52,855 bases of DNA from contig CANNKD010000003.1 in NCBI GenBank assembly GCA_947505205.1, positions 1 to 52,855 of the forward strand. Reading direction: 5' to 3'. This document shows positions 34,250 through 43,231 of the stretch, piece after piece. How positions within the stretch are numbered: the stretch's first letter is position 1; every line of letters starts with the position of its first letter. The DNA comes from Bacteroidota bacterium. GTDB taxonomy: Bacteria > Bacteroidota > Bacteroidia > Bacteroidales > F082. Made by a program: the position numbers and the translations under genes. Below the pieces are notes generated by a model. That model was not told the DNA's origin, ran no database searches, and was given only the letters and a program-made list of their open reading frames with translations.

Positions 34250-35113
34250 TTAATATGACCAATAAGCGGCGCCATTTTCGATAAAATATATTGGAATATC
34301 TTTGACAAAACCTTTCATCCATTGCGCGCAAAATTCCATACCAGCCTCTTCTGATGATATATGACCGAGGAAAATTACAGCTTTGATTCTGCCTTGTTGA
34401 ACGGCATCACGCGTATATTCATAAGTTTCCCATTGCGGTGATTCTCCGGTGATAACGATGTCAATATTCTCATTTTCAAGTAACTGTATATGTAACTCAC
34501 TCCCGGGTGGGCCAGCAGCAAGAAACACGTTGAATAATTGAGTTTCTGGATTTCCGACAACATAAAATGAATTTCCGGGGAATTTACTCTTTAAAACAGC
34601 CAGAAGGTCCTTCAGACTCATTTCAGGTAAATGGAATAGGTCAAGATGTTCATCTGCAGCATATTTACTCCAGCCTAACTTTGAAGTCATACCCGAAAGT
34701 ATTCCATCAGGTTTCATACTATGGATATAATCGTGAAATCGCCAGATCACCAGTTGATGGTCGTTGATGTATTTTTTCTTTTCAAGAAAAACAGGATCAT
34801 TTTTAAGATATTCTGTTTCGTCGAGATGATTGTAATAAACGGGTTCGTGTGTGACGATGATGTTGCAGCCCTTGTCAACGGCTTGTTTCAGAACATCCAT
34901 TGTCGCAAACATACAAGTTATAATACCGCTGACTGTTGTTTCAGGATTCCCTTCTTTTATCATATCAACCGTGTTTGGAATTATTGCTGCACCTGTATTT
35001 TTGATGATTTCGTTAGTGATTTCGTTGACAGTCTGGTTGGGTTTTAAGGGAATTTTTTGTCCGGAGAGTGAAGTTGACAGGATGCAGCCCAACAGAAACA
35101 CAGGTATTTTCAT
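34250..35113 (-). CDS. Exported Nif3-like dinuclear-metal protein
   Basis: A 287-aa Nif3-family protein. ATG at 35113 gives an N-terminal signal peptide (MKIPVFLLGCILSTSLSGQ); the 16 extra residues of the longer frame would bury it. Family landmarks: an N-terminal segment with a IITCMFATMDVLKQAVDKGCNIIVTHEP run, where His89 and His96 resemble the metal ligands, and C-terminal GHISSEEAGM, where His251 and Glu255 complete the dinuclear site. Nif3/GTP-cyclohydrolase-I type 2 proteins are normally cytoplasmic, so the export signal is unusual. The reaction is unknown. A lipobox reading (LLGC) is possible but lies too early. Confidence 0.78.
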   Translation of the reverse strand: MKIPVFLLGCILSTSLSGQKIPLKPNQTVNEITNEIIKNTGAAIIPNTVDMIKEGNPETTVSGIITCMFATMDVLKQAVDKGCNIIVTHEPVYYNHLDETEYLKNDPVFLEKKKYINDHQLVIWRFHDYIHSMKPDGILSGMTSKLGWSKYAADEHLDLFHLPEMSLKDLLAVLKSKFPGNSFYVVGNPETQLFNVFLAAGPPGSELHIQLLENENIDIVITGESPQWETYEYTRDAVQQGRIKAVIFLGHISSEEAGMEFCAQWMKGFVKDIPIYFIENGAAYWSY

Positions 35114-35278
35114 GATCAAAAATTTGGTGTTCGTATTTTTTTCTTTTCGGGATGTTATCATTTTTTGGAAGAATCAGACATCTCTCTTTCCGCAAAGTTA
35201 TTATTTTCTGCCTTTTCTTTTTTTTCTCGAAACGCGGAAGAAATACCATAGGATATCCAAGGTATTTTGGAAATTCGA

Positions 35279-36745
35279 TTACTCACTTGAAGCTTTTTTC
35301 AATTCGTACACATGCCAGAATCGAGAGCGTTCTATCCAGTGGTTAAAATTAAAATGGCTTACCCAAGGCGGATAAGAGGTATAAATCAGTTCAGGTTTTA
35401 ATCCCATGCCAGCTTGCAGAATAGGGATATACGAAGCAATCAGGCTCACCGTATCCTTCGAAAAATGGATGTTTTGCAATGAATCTACCTTCTGAAATGT
35501 AAGTGAACTCCTTTTGTAAAAATGGATGTCAACTTTGGCACGGTGAAAGGGGTTGTCTCCTGGAAAATAGAGTTTTACAGGGGTATCGTATTTGTCCCAA
35601 ATTTTTTTATACAATGCAATTTGTTCGTCGGCTGGACGGAAAATCAGAACGGTTAGCATGACCAAATTCAGATACCAGAAGAGTTTCATACCAATTTTCA
35701 GTAAATGATGGTCGAGGATTTCGTATCCCTTTTTCTGAAGGATAAAGTCGGCACATCGAATGATCATGATAGGAAGAAAACCGATGATTGGGAAAAGGAA
35801 GCGTAGCTCTTTATGTGAAATTAGAAAATGAGCCAGCAAGAATGGAACCATTGTCCAGGTCAGGATGTCTTTTGAAAAAAAAATGAAATAAAGAATTACT
35901 GCCAAGATTAAAACAAGACTCAGCGGGGGAAACGCATTCATGAAGGTTTGAGACAGATAGCTCCACCATGGATTCGTTCCGAACTCTGCAGCTTTGCCAA
36001 GTAGAAGGTTCTGCTGAAAATAATTCCATGATGTGAGCACCCATTCGCTATAATACCATCGATCAATCACTATTCCCAAACCAAATACAACAGCTATACC
36101 GGCTACGAAAAAAAATAAATGTTTGAATCCGGGTCTCTGGATTATCACTAACCACAGCGCAAAGCCAAATATCATGAAGGCAACCTGGTATCTTACAAGG
36201 AAGGATAATCCCAAAACTACTCCTGTTATAAAATAATCAGCTGGTTTAATCCTATTTCTGAGAAAAAACCACGCCAGTCCAATGATGAATACTCTGCCCG
36301 CAACGGTTTCAGATGAAAAACGGACGCTATTGTATGGAATGAACCACATAAAAAACGAAAGCAATAGAAATGCATAAAGTAATTTCCGGTTCGAAATATC
36401 AGGCGCGTATAGCTTGATTATCATGTGAATACTCAAAAAGGTGAGTGAAGCTGATAGCAACCGGATGATAAATGCTATCATAAACGGGTTTGTGAGTCCA
36501 GTTAGTGAGAGTGTTTTATAAATTGAATAAACAATCAGCGGCTGAAAAGCGGGGCGCATCTTAACATCATATTCCCAGGGTAGATTAACTTTCTCAGTAA
36601 GCCCAAGTTTTAAACCGGCAAATTCGAGTACTTGAAAATGTTCGTCAAAATGATTGAAACCTACAGAGAACCAAGCCGTAAGAACAAAAATCAGTGCTCC
36701 AATCATGTAAATGTTTTTCTTTGTTTTACTTTGTTCATTCAGCAT
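35279..36745 (-). CDS. GT22-like (ALG9/PIG-B type) polytopic mannosyltransferase
   Basis: A 488-aa inner-membrane GT-C glycosyltransferase with about 10 hydrophobic segments. Two family marks stand out: FDEHFQ near residues 33-38, the acidic motif in the first external loop of GT-C enzymes, and HKELRFLFP near residue 315, matching the HKE.RF signature of GT22 enzymes (ALG9, ALG12, PIG-B). These transfer mannose from a polyprenyl-phosphate donor. The last 100 residues form a soluble domain. The acceptor is unknown. It stands alone on the minus strand, divergent from the DUF2721 gene. Confidence 0.75.
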   Translation of the reverse strand: MLNEQSKTKKNIYMIGALIFVLTAWFSVGFNHFDEHFQVLEFAGLKLGLTEKVNLPWEYDVKMRPAFQPLIVYSIYKTLSLTGLTNPFMIAFIIRLLSASLTFLSIHMIIKLYAPDISNRKLLYAFLLLSFFMWFIPYNSVRFSSETVAGRVFIIGLAWFFLRNRIKPADYFITGVVLGLSFLVRYQVAFMIFGFALWLVIIQRPGFKHLFFFVAGIAVVFGLGIVIDRWYYSEWVLTSWNYFQQNLLLGKAAEFGTNPWWSYLSQTFMNAFPPLSLVLILAVILYFIFFSKDILTWTMVPFLLAHFLISHKELRFLFPIIGFLPIMIIRCADFILQKKGYEILDHHLLKIGMKLFWYLNLVMLTVLIFRPADEQIALYKKIWDKYDTPVKLYFPGDNPFHRAKVDIHFYKRSSLTFQKVDSLQNIHFSKDTVSLIASYIPILQAGMGLKPELIYTSYPPWVSHFNFNHWIERSRFWHVYELKKASSE

Positions 36746-36920
36746 CTTTCAGTGGTTTTGATGTTAAAAATAATCATTTGTTTACCAATTCTACAACTAA
36801 AAATTGAATAACGATTGAATATTCCTCTAAACCACAGTTTTATCCTTTAAATCGATAGGTTAAATATCAATATTCTGCGCGTGAAGCTGTCTTTTTATAA
36901 AAAATACCCGCTAAAACCCG

Positions 36921-36928
36921 TACTTTTG
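36921..36928 (+). promoter_or_regulatory. Putative -7 box for the DUF2721 gene
   Basis: TACTTTTG followed by C is an exact match to TAnnTTTG, 22 nt before the ATG at 36951. Confidence 0.45.
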
Positions 36929-36950
36929 CCCTCAATAATTTCATGAAGAA

Positions 36951-37436
36951 ATGTACGATATCAATTCTGTCAACCTCATTCAGTCGATGCTGGCTCCGGG
37001 TCTTATGATTTCGGCCTGTGGGCTGCTTTTGTTAGGAATTCACAACAAATATGGTTTGGTCGTAAACCGCATTCGCACCCTTGAGGAAGAAAAACGTAGA
37101 ATCATTGCGATTCATCGAAAAGATGGCCTCGACCCCGATCAAAAAGTTCGATTTAACAGTATTGTCATGCAAGTTGAAAAGTTTGAATTCAGGATAAAAT
37201 TGGTTCGGAATGCGGTGTTTTTCTATACGCTTGCCGTTGCCTTCTTCGTTTTGAGTTCGTTAGCAATAGGATTCAATATTATGACAGGTTTGAGTGGTTT
37301 TCAAACGCTTTCGCTCATACTCTTTTTAACTGGAATGACTTCTGTACTGGTTGCCATCATCTTTGCTGCCCGCGAAGTTTGGAAAGGCTACGCTATCGTT
37401 AGAATTGAAGTGAAAGAAAGTGAGATAGCATTATAA
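36951..37436 (+). CDS. DUF2721 domain-containing membrane protein
   Basis: A 161-aa protein with three hydrophobic segments: MLAPGLMISACGLLLLGIH at the start and two at about residues 90-110 and 117-140. The middle soluble part holds NKYGLVVNRIRTLEEEKR and a long charged helix. The layout PxxMISACGLL followed by NRxR is that of DUF2721, a small family of inner-membrane proteins of unknown role. The length matches. It is monocistronic between divergent and convergent neighbours. Confidence 0.82.
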   Translation: MYDINSVNLIQSMLAPGLMISACGLLLLGIHNKYGLVVNRIRTLEEEKRRIIAIHRKDGLDPDQKVRFNSIVMQVEKFEFRIKLVRNAVFFYTLAVAFFVLSSLAIGFNIMTGLSGFQTLSLILFLTGMTSVLVAIIFAAREVWKGYAIVRIEVKESEIAL

Positions 37437-37537
37437 CATTATTGAACATAGTTTGCTGAAAAGATTGTTTAGAGGTGGTTAAAAACCTAAATGAATAAAA
37501 TCAGATCAAACGAAGCCAAAATTGCACTCATAAAGGT

Positions 37538-39061
37538 TTAATTTTCAGCCATTTTGTGCTGCAGCACTTCTGAAAGTGGTCTTTTGGTCAGTGCTGACTC
37601 AATCCATGCGGTGAAATTAAATATTTGAAGTATTTTGTTCTCAAACACATCATGTTCTATCTCGTCTAATTCCTTTTTCGATTTATTCCAGACTTGCAGG
37701 CGTTTAAAGGATTGAGATGGAACAGGTTTGCTTAAAAACTTAAAGAGGTATCTTTCAATTCTATAATTGCGCTCATATCCGCCAATATCGCGCATTAAGG
37801 TTCTGATTTCGTATTTGATTAAATCGATGTTGTTTAGTTTGTAAAGAATGATTAGATTTACCAATCGAATTGTACGAAATAAGGGTAACGAAAAATAGTA
37901 TTTGCCTTGTAAAATAATCTGATTCAAGAACTTATGTGCTTTTTGATATTCACCGTTTCCAAAAAACACCAATGAAGTATATAAGCTCAATTCAGCCTGA
38001 CGAGAGCGTGGAAGGGAATTAAATTTATCGTAAAGTGACTCTTTATAGCTTGCCATCAGCGCATTGCACGCCGAAAAGTCGCCACCATCAAGAAATGGAA
38101 AAAGCTCGTATAAAAAGGTCGTGCAAACAACATTCAGCTTGAAACTCGCCGATTCGCACTCAATACTTTTTAATTGAGTAACAAAATAAGTCATTCCCTC
38201 GTAATTTCTGATGCTTCGCAAGCTTTCGAGAATTCCTTCAAGCGTGTGCAAATAGTAAACGGGCGGCTTGTTCCAGAGATGTTTGTTTTCTTCAAACAGA
38301 TTGTTCAATTCGTAATATGAGTTTAAGGCCGACTGGTTGTCGCCAACACTGATTAAGTAGTTTGATTGAAATAATTGGTGCAGTTTATTGATTTCAAAAT
38401 TATCAACATTGAGCGATGAAACCAGACTTATTTCGCTATAAACCAAATCATTCAATTCATCCTTTTGTTTTTGCGTGCGGATCTGACTCTTATTTAAAAT
38501 ACGGTGTTTAAGGATTTCGTATAAAGACGATTGCTCATTGATTTTTCGAATATATTTTAGTGATTCAGTAATCCTGAAATGCTTTTTGAGCAAGGTTTTC
38601 TCGTCAATTTGTGGAAATCCGGCTGCCAACAAATAATCCAGTTCGAGTCGCAATGCCAAAAGCATAACATTATGATTTTCAAACTTCTCGGCTTGTTTAA
38701 TCACTTCTTCAAGAATATCCAGGCTTTCATTTATGAGTGATTTCTCGTACAATATTCGCGCATGGATAATTCTTTTATACAGATACGATAAGCTATCCTG
38801 ATCCTTTCTTAGATTGAGCATGGTTTCCAGCAGCAGTTCAAAAAGGTATTTTCCTGCGGTTTCGAAGTTTGCTTTTGGATTCTGGTTTGTGAACAATTGC
38901 TGAAATTCCACTTTAGTCAACGAAGGATGTTTATCGATAATATCATATAACATCAGATAATCAGGTAGTTGTTTATTGCGTCCGGATCTCAATCTAAATG
39001 CTTTCTTTTCAGCATGTGATAAAGAATGAACTAATGTTATAAGTGACTGGATTTTCGACAT
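37538..39061 (-). CDS. Large all-helical protein of unknown function
   Basis: A 507-aa cytoplasmic protein; no signal peptide or membrane helix. It is predicted almost wholly alpha-helical with TPR-like hairpins (e.g. EKSLINESLDILEEVIKQAEK, FFGNGEYQKAHKFLNQIIL). The N-terminus (SLSHAEKKAFRL and YLMLYDIIDKH) resembles a recurring class of Bacteroidota helical proteins that I have seen annotated only as hypothetical. No catalytic or DNA-binding motif is apparent. It is divergent from the ribokinase-SusCD operon, with 260 AT-rich bases between, so it could regulate that operon, but nothing in the sequence shows this. Confidence 0.65.
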   Translation of the reverse strand: MSKIQSLITLVHSLSHAEKKAFRLRSGRNKQLPDYLMLYDIIDKHPSLTKVEFQQLFTNQNPKANFETAGKYLFELLLETMLNLRKDQDSLSYLYKRIIHARILYEKSLINESLDILEEVIKQAEKFENHNVMLLALRLELDYLLAAGFPQIDEKTLLKKHFRITESLKYIRKINEQSSLYEILKHRILNKSQIRTQKQKDELNDLVYSEISLVSSLNVDNFEINKLHQLFQSNYLISVGDNQSALNSYYELNNLFEENKHLWNKPPVYYLHTLEGILESLRSIRNYEGMTYFVTQLKSIECESASFKLNVVCTTFLYELFPFLDGGDFSACNALMASYKESLYDKFNSLPRSRQAELSLYTSLVFFGNGEYQKAHKFLNQIILQGKYYFSLPLFRTIRLVNLIILYKLNNIDLIKYEIRTLMRDIGGYERNYRIERYLFKFLSKPVPSQSFKRLQVWNKSKKELDEIEHDVFENKILQIFNFTAWIESALTKRPLSEVLQHKMAEN

Positions 39062-39271
39062 GGTATTCTGGCTTTTATTTGCCTGATAATTTGCTTAATT
39101 ACTGAAGAACTTCTGTTTCGTGATGTATTTAATGAAGTAAATGTATGAAATATTTTAAATTATTAATTATCTTATATTTATAATATTTTAAAATACAGAA
39201 TATCAAATATATAGTATCATTTAGTGAATAATATATCCATATTTAGATTATTGAAATTGATAAATTATTGA

Positions 39272-39302
39272 TTTTTTTTATCGGGATAACCAGATAAATT
39301 TG
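39272..39302 (+). promoter_or_regulatory. Putative promoter of the ribokinase-SusCD operon
   Basis: TAAATTTG (39295-39302) matches TAnnTTTG exactly. A TTTT at 39272-39275 lies 19 nt upstream in place of the -33 TTTG. The transcript would start near 39309, giving a leader of about 13 nt before the ribokinase GTG at 39322. No operator repeats are evident. Confidence 0.4.
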
Positions 39303-39321
39303 TCAAAAAAATATTAGAAAA

Positions 39322-40239
39322 GTGAATTCAGGTAAAAAAATCGTAGTAGTAGGCAGCTGTAACACCGATATGGTAATTAAGGCGGAGCGCCTTCCCATTC
39401 CGGGTGAAACCATTCTTGGTGGAACTTTCTTGATGAATCCAGGCGGTAAAGGCGCCAATCAGGCAGTTGCTGCAGCCCGTTTGGGCGGTGATGTCACGTT
39501 GATCTCAAAAACAGGAAATGATGTATTCGGAAAGCAATCTGTAGTTTTGTATAACTCTGAAAACGTGAATACTGATTTCATTTCATCCGATTCAAAGCTG
39601 CCATCGGGTGTTGCCTTAATTACTGTTGATTCGATGGGCGAAAATTGCATCGTGGTCGCTTCGGGCGCTAATGCAAATTTGAAACCTTCTGATATTGACA
39701 AAGCGATGAAAGCAATTGATAACAGTGATTTTGTTTTAATGCAGCTCGAAATACCACTTGAAACGGTTGAATATGTTGCCGAAATTGCTTCAGCAAAAGG
39801 GAAAAAAGTAATTTTGAATCCCGCTCCTGCCCGTGCTTTATCCAACTCACTTTTAAAACACCTCGATCTCATTATTCCAAATAAAAGTGAAGCCGAAATC
39901 TTATCCGGAATCAAGGTAACTGACATCGAAACAGCCAAACAGGCTGCTGAAATTATTGCCAAAAAAGGTGTTGATAATGTGGTCATTACACTCGGATCGC
40001 AAGGTGCGCTCATCCGTGAAAAAGATTCATTTCAATTTGTTGCCGCACATAAAGTGGAAGCAGTTGACACAACCGCTGCCGGCGATACTTTTTGTGGCGC
40101 ACTTTGTGTCGGCCTTTCGGAAGGAAAAACGATTTTAGAGTCGGTGAAACTTGCTGTCAGAGCCTCAGCAATTACAGTTACACGTATGGGAGCGCAGTCG
40201 TCGCTGCCTTACAGATCAGAATTATCTTTAATAGAATAA
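39322..40239 (+). CDS. rbsK: Ribokinase
   Basis: A 305-aa PfkB-family kinase converting D-ribose to ribose 5-phosphate in the cytoplasm. Ribokinase marks: GSCNTDMV near residues 11-18 with the ribose-binding Asp, GGKGANQAVAAARLGG (41-56), and DTTAAGDTFCGAL (about 248-260) with the catalytic Asp and anion hole. It starts with GTG at 39322 because no nearby ATG keeps the conserved first strand. It leads an operon with SusC/SusD, ADP-ribosylglycohydrolases and esterases; the following gene starts 19 bp after its stop. Ribokinase at the head of a SusCD locus argues that ribose is the sugar released. Confidence 0.9.
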   Translation: MNSGKKIVVVGSCNTDMVIKAERLPIPGETILGGTFLMNPGGKGANQAVAAARLGGDVTLISKTGNDVFGKQSVVLYNSENVNTDFISSDSKLPSGVALITVDSMGENCIVVASGANANLKPSDIDKAMKAIDNSDFVLMQLEIPLETVEYVAEIASAKGKKVILNPAPARALSNSLLKHLDLIIPNKSEAEILSGIKVTDIETAKQAAEIIAKKGVDNVVITLGSQGALIREKDSFQFVAAHKVEAVDTTAAGDTFCGALCVGLSEGKTILESVKLAVRASAITVTRMGAQSSLPYRSELSLIE

Positions 40240-40258
40240 TCAATTTAATTAATTGATA

Positions 40259-43213
40259 ATGAAACAAATATATTCACATAGAAGCATGAATTACAGCCAC
40301 ATAAGATTTGTATTTGGACTGTTTTTAGCTCTGCTAATTGTCGGTTTGCAGGCACAATCTGTCGAACAGCTAACGATAAACGGAACAGTTATGGATGCCG
40401 GAAACGGCCTTACACTTCCAGGTGTGAGCGTTTCGACAAAAGGTACCACAATGGGAACCGTGACCGATTTTGATGGAAAATTCAATATCACAGTGGCTAA
40501 AGGAACCGCCCTTGTATTTTCGTTTATTGGATACGAAAGTTCAGAAGTTATCACCGTAAAAAGTGAAACGATCCTGATTAAACTTAAAATAGCAATTGCC
40601 TCACTCGATGAGGTCGTTGTTATAGGTTATGGAAACACCACAAAAAAGGAAGTTACCGGATCGATTGCAACCGTAAAGTCAGAAGATTTTAACAAGGGAG
40701 CTTACAACAATCCTATGGGATTATTGCAGGGAAAAGTAGCAGGTTTAACGATTGTGAAGCCGAATGGTGCTGATCCTCAAGCTGGTTACAATATCATTCT
40801 GCGAGGAACAAATACGCTCACTTCGGGGCAGGGACCACTGGTTATTATTGATGGAGTTGCCGGAGCAGATATGAAAAACATTAGTCCGGATGAAATTGAA
40901 TCTATGGACGTATTGAAAGATGGTGCGGCCGCTGCCATTTACGGAACGCGTGGCTCGAATGGCGTTATCATCATCACAACGAAAAGAGCAAAACAGGGAT
41001 CGGCCAAGGTTGAATATACAGGTCAGCTATCGGTACAGGTTGCGCCTCGTGGAGTTGCAAATCTTTCGGCAGAAGAGTTCCGTCAGGCAATTGAACAATA
41101 TGCGCCCGATAAGGTTGGAAATATCTACGATGCAAATACCGATTGGTTCAGCGAGATAACACGCACCACGCCTTTCAGTATGAAAAATAATCTCGCATTC
41201 AGTGGCGGAACCGACAATTTTTCGCACCGGACAACGATTTATATTGACAATGCCAATGGTTTACTCAAAGACAATGAGTCGAATAAATATCTTTTGCGAT
41301 CAAATGTTTCACAAAAAGCACTGGGCGGTCTGTTGTTGCTCGATTACAATCTCAGTTACAGTATGCGCAATTACAAACCTGCAAATTATGACCTTTTTTA
41401 TCAATCATTCATCCGGAATCCAACAAGTTCAGTTTATGACCCGGAAAACACTTATTCAGGTGGTTATACCACTTTGGAAGGGATAGATTATTATAATCCT
41501 GTGGCCATGCTCAACGAACGTGTTCGTGAAGGAAAAACCACTGATGCAGGTGGAAATGTGCGTGCAACATTAAATTTGACCAAAGACTTAAGATGGATCA
41601 ATTTCCTTTCGATTGAACAATCGGAATGGGAAGATTTATCATACAAAACCAAATATTACCCAAGTATGTTAGGCAAAGGAGGAGAAGCAGAAATCAGTAA
41701 TGGCCGGAGCAGCAATCTGCAATACGAAAGTACATTCAATTATACAAAATCAGTCGGAAATCATAATTTTCAAGGATTGGCCGGCTATTCATTTCAGGAA
41801 TTAGAGTCGAATACATCATATATGGTCAATTCAGGATTCGATTCTGATTTGTATGGACCACATAATATTGGAGCCGGTTCGGCTTTGGGAGAAGGAAAAG
41901 CCGAAATGGGTTCCTACAAAGAAAGTAGCCGTCTCATCTCATTTTTTGGTCGTGTGATGTACAATTTCAATGAACGCTATCTTGCAGCAGCTTCGTTGCG
42001 GCGCGAAGGATCGTCGAAGTTTGGAGAGAATAACAAATGGGGATGGTTTCCATCAGCAAGTTTTGGATGGCGCATCAATAAGGAAGAATTTATGACTGAT
42101 GTAAAATGGGTGAATGACCTGAAATTTCGTGTCGGTTATGGCGTTACCGGAAATCAAAATTTCGGAAATTATAAATCATTGATTATGATGGGAGTAGCCG
42201 GTAAATTCTTTTATAACGGCGAATGGATAAATACCTATGAACCAACATCAAATCCAAATCCGGATTTACGTTGGGAAAAGAAACAAGAACTGAATGCAGG
42301 AGTTGATTTTGCTATATTTAACAATCGTTTCAGCGGCGCGTTGGATTATTATTACCGTCAAAGCACCGACCTGCTTTATACCTATAATGTGCCTTATCCA
42401 CCTTATATTTATCCTGAATTATTCACCAATGTTGGTACAATCAGCAATCAGGGAATTGAACTTACAGTGAATGCATTAGCGATGAAAAAAGGTAAATTTA
42501 TTTGGAATACGACACTCACTTTTAGTAAAAATATCAATAAACTGGTCAAATTTACAAATGACGAATTCACAAGTAAATACATCGAAACCGGCTGGCTTGG
42601 CGGCGCATTTCCCCTCTACGCCATGCGCGTTGAAGAAGGAAAACCTTTGGGGACATTCTATGGTCCTGTTTGGCTCGGCCTCGATGAAAATGGGTATGAC
42701 AAATTCAAAAATGCCAATCCAATCGGAAAAGTAAATCCGGAAGACTGGGAACCTATTGGTAACGCAAATCCTTTCTGCAGCATCGGCTGGAGCAATTCAT
42801 TCAACTATAAGTATTGGGACATGAATCTTTCATTGCGTGCCAATATTGGAGGTCAGGTGTTGAATATGTACCGTTTATATTACGAAAACTGGAAAAGTTT
42901 AGGTCGTAATATAGTTCACACACAACTCGAAACGCCTGAGTTTGTTGGAAACGGACAATATTCGTCGAAATATGTTGAAAATGCCACGTTTGTGAAACTT
43001 GATAATATCTCGGTAGGATACAATTTTCCGATGCAATCAAAATACATTTCTAAACTGAGGGTGAATCTGACTGCCCAGGATGTGTTTACAATCACTGGTT
43101 ACAAAGGTCTCGATCCCGAAGTGAATTTGAGTGGATTAGAGCCTGGAATTGAGCGTTTGTACTATTATCCACGTACAACTTCGGTCACATTAGGTGTAAA
43201 TGTTACATTTTAA
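40259..43213 (+). CDS. SusC/RagA family TonB-linked outer membrane importer
   Basis: A 984-aa TonB-dependent outer-membrane transporter. ATG at 40259 is chosen; TTG at 40253 adds only two residues, and ATG at 40286 is an alternative that shortens the signal region (MNYSHIRFVFGLFLALLIVGLQAQ). An N-terminal carboxypeptidase-regulatory-like domain (about 35-115; NGTVMDAGNGLTLPGVSVSTKG) precedes a TonB box DEVVVIGYG and a plug domain with GLLQGKVAGLTIV and GTRGSNGVIIITTK, typical of SusC. The barrel follows and ends LGVNVTF with the terminal aromatic. The length is normal. Its substrate is not readable from sequence; the operon context suggests a ribose-bearing molecule. Confidence 0.94.
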   Translation: MKQIYSHRSMNYSHIRFVFGLFLALLIVGLQAQSVEQLTINGTVMDAGNGLTLPGVSVSTKGTTMGTVTDFDGKFNITVAKGTALVFSFIGYESSEVITVKSETILIKLKIAIASLDEVVVIGYGNTTKKEVTGSIATVKSEDFNKGAYNNPMGLLQGKVAGLTIVKPNGADPQAGYNIILRGTNTLTSGQGPLVIIDGVAGADMKNISPDEIESMDVLKDGAAAAIYGTRGSNGVIIITTKRAKQGSAKVEYTGQLSVQVAPRGVANLSAEEFRQAIEQYAPDKVGNIYDANTDWFSEITRTTPFSMKNNLAFSGGTDNFSHRTTIYIDNANGLLKDNESNKYLLRSNVSQKALGGLLLLDYNLSYSMRNYKPANYDLFYQSFIRNPTSSVYDPENTYSGGYTTLEGIDYYNPVAMLNERVREGKTTDAGGNVRATLNLTKDLRWINFLSIEQSEWEDLSYKTKYYPSMLGKGGEAEISNGRSSNLQYESTFNYTKSVGNHNFQGLAGYSFQELESNTSYMVNSGFDSDLYGPHNIGAGSALGEGKAEMGSYKESSRLISFFGRVMYNFNERYLAAASLRREGSSKFGENNKWGWFPSASFGWRINKEEFMTDVKWVNDLKFRVGYGVTGNQNFGNYKSLIMMGVAGKFFYNGEWINTYEPTSNPNPDLRWEKKQELNAGVDFAIFNNRFSGALDYYYRQSTDLLYTYNVPYPPYIYPELFTNVGTISNQGIELTVNALAMKKGKFIWNTTLTFSKNINKLVKFTNDEFTSKYIETGWLGGAFPLYAMRVEEGKPLGTFYGPVWLGLDENGYDKFKNANPIGKVNPEDWEPIGNANPFCSIGWSNSFNYKYWDMNLSLRANIGGQVLNMYRLYYENWKSLGRNIVHTQLETPEFVGNGQYSSKYVENATFVKLDNISVGYNFPMQSKYISKLRVNLTAQDVFTITGYKGLDPEVNLSGLEPGIERLYYYPRTTSVTLGVNVTF

Positions 43214-43231
43214 TTAAAGCACAGTACAGTC

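Noticed and set aside
39459-40013. 184-codon minus-strand frame across the ribokinase gene
   Set aside because: It is a shadow of a gene with clear PfkB motifs; the antisense product has no family features.
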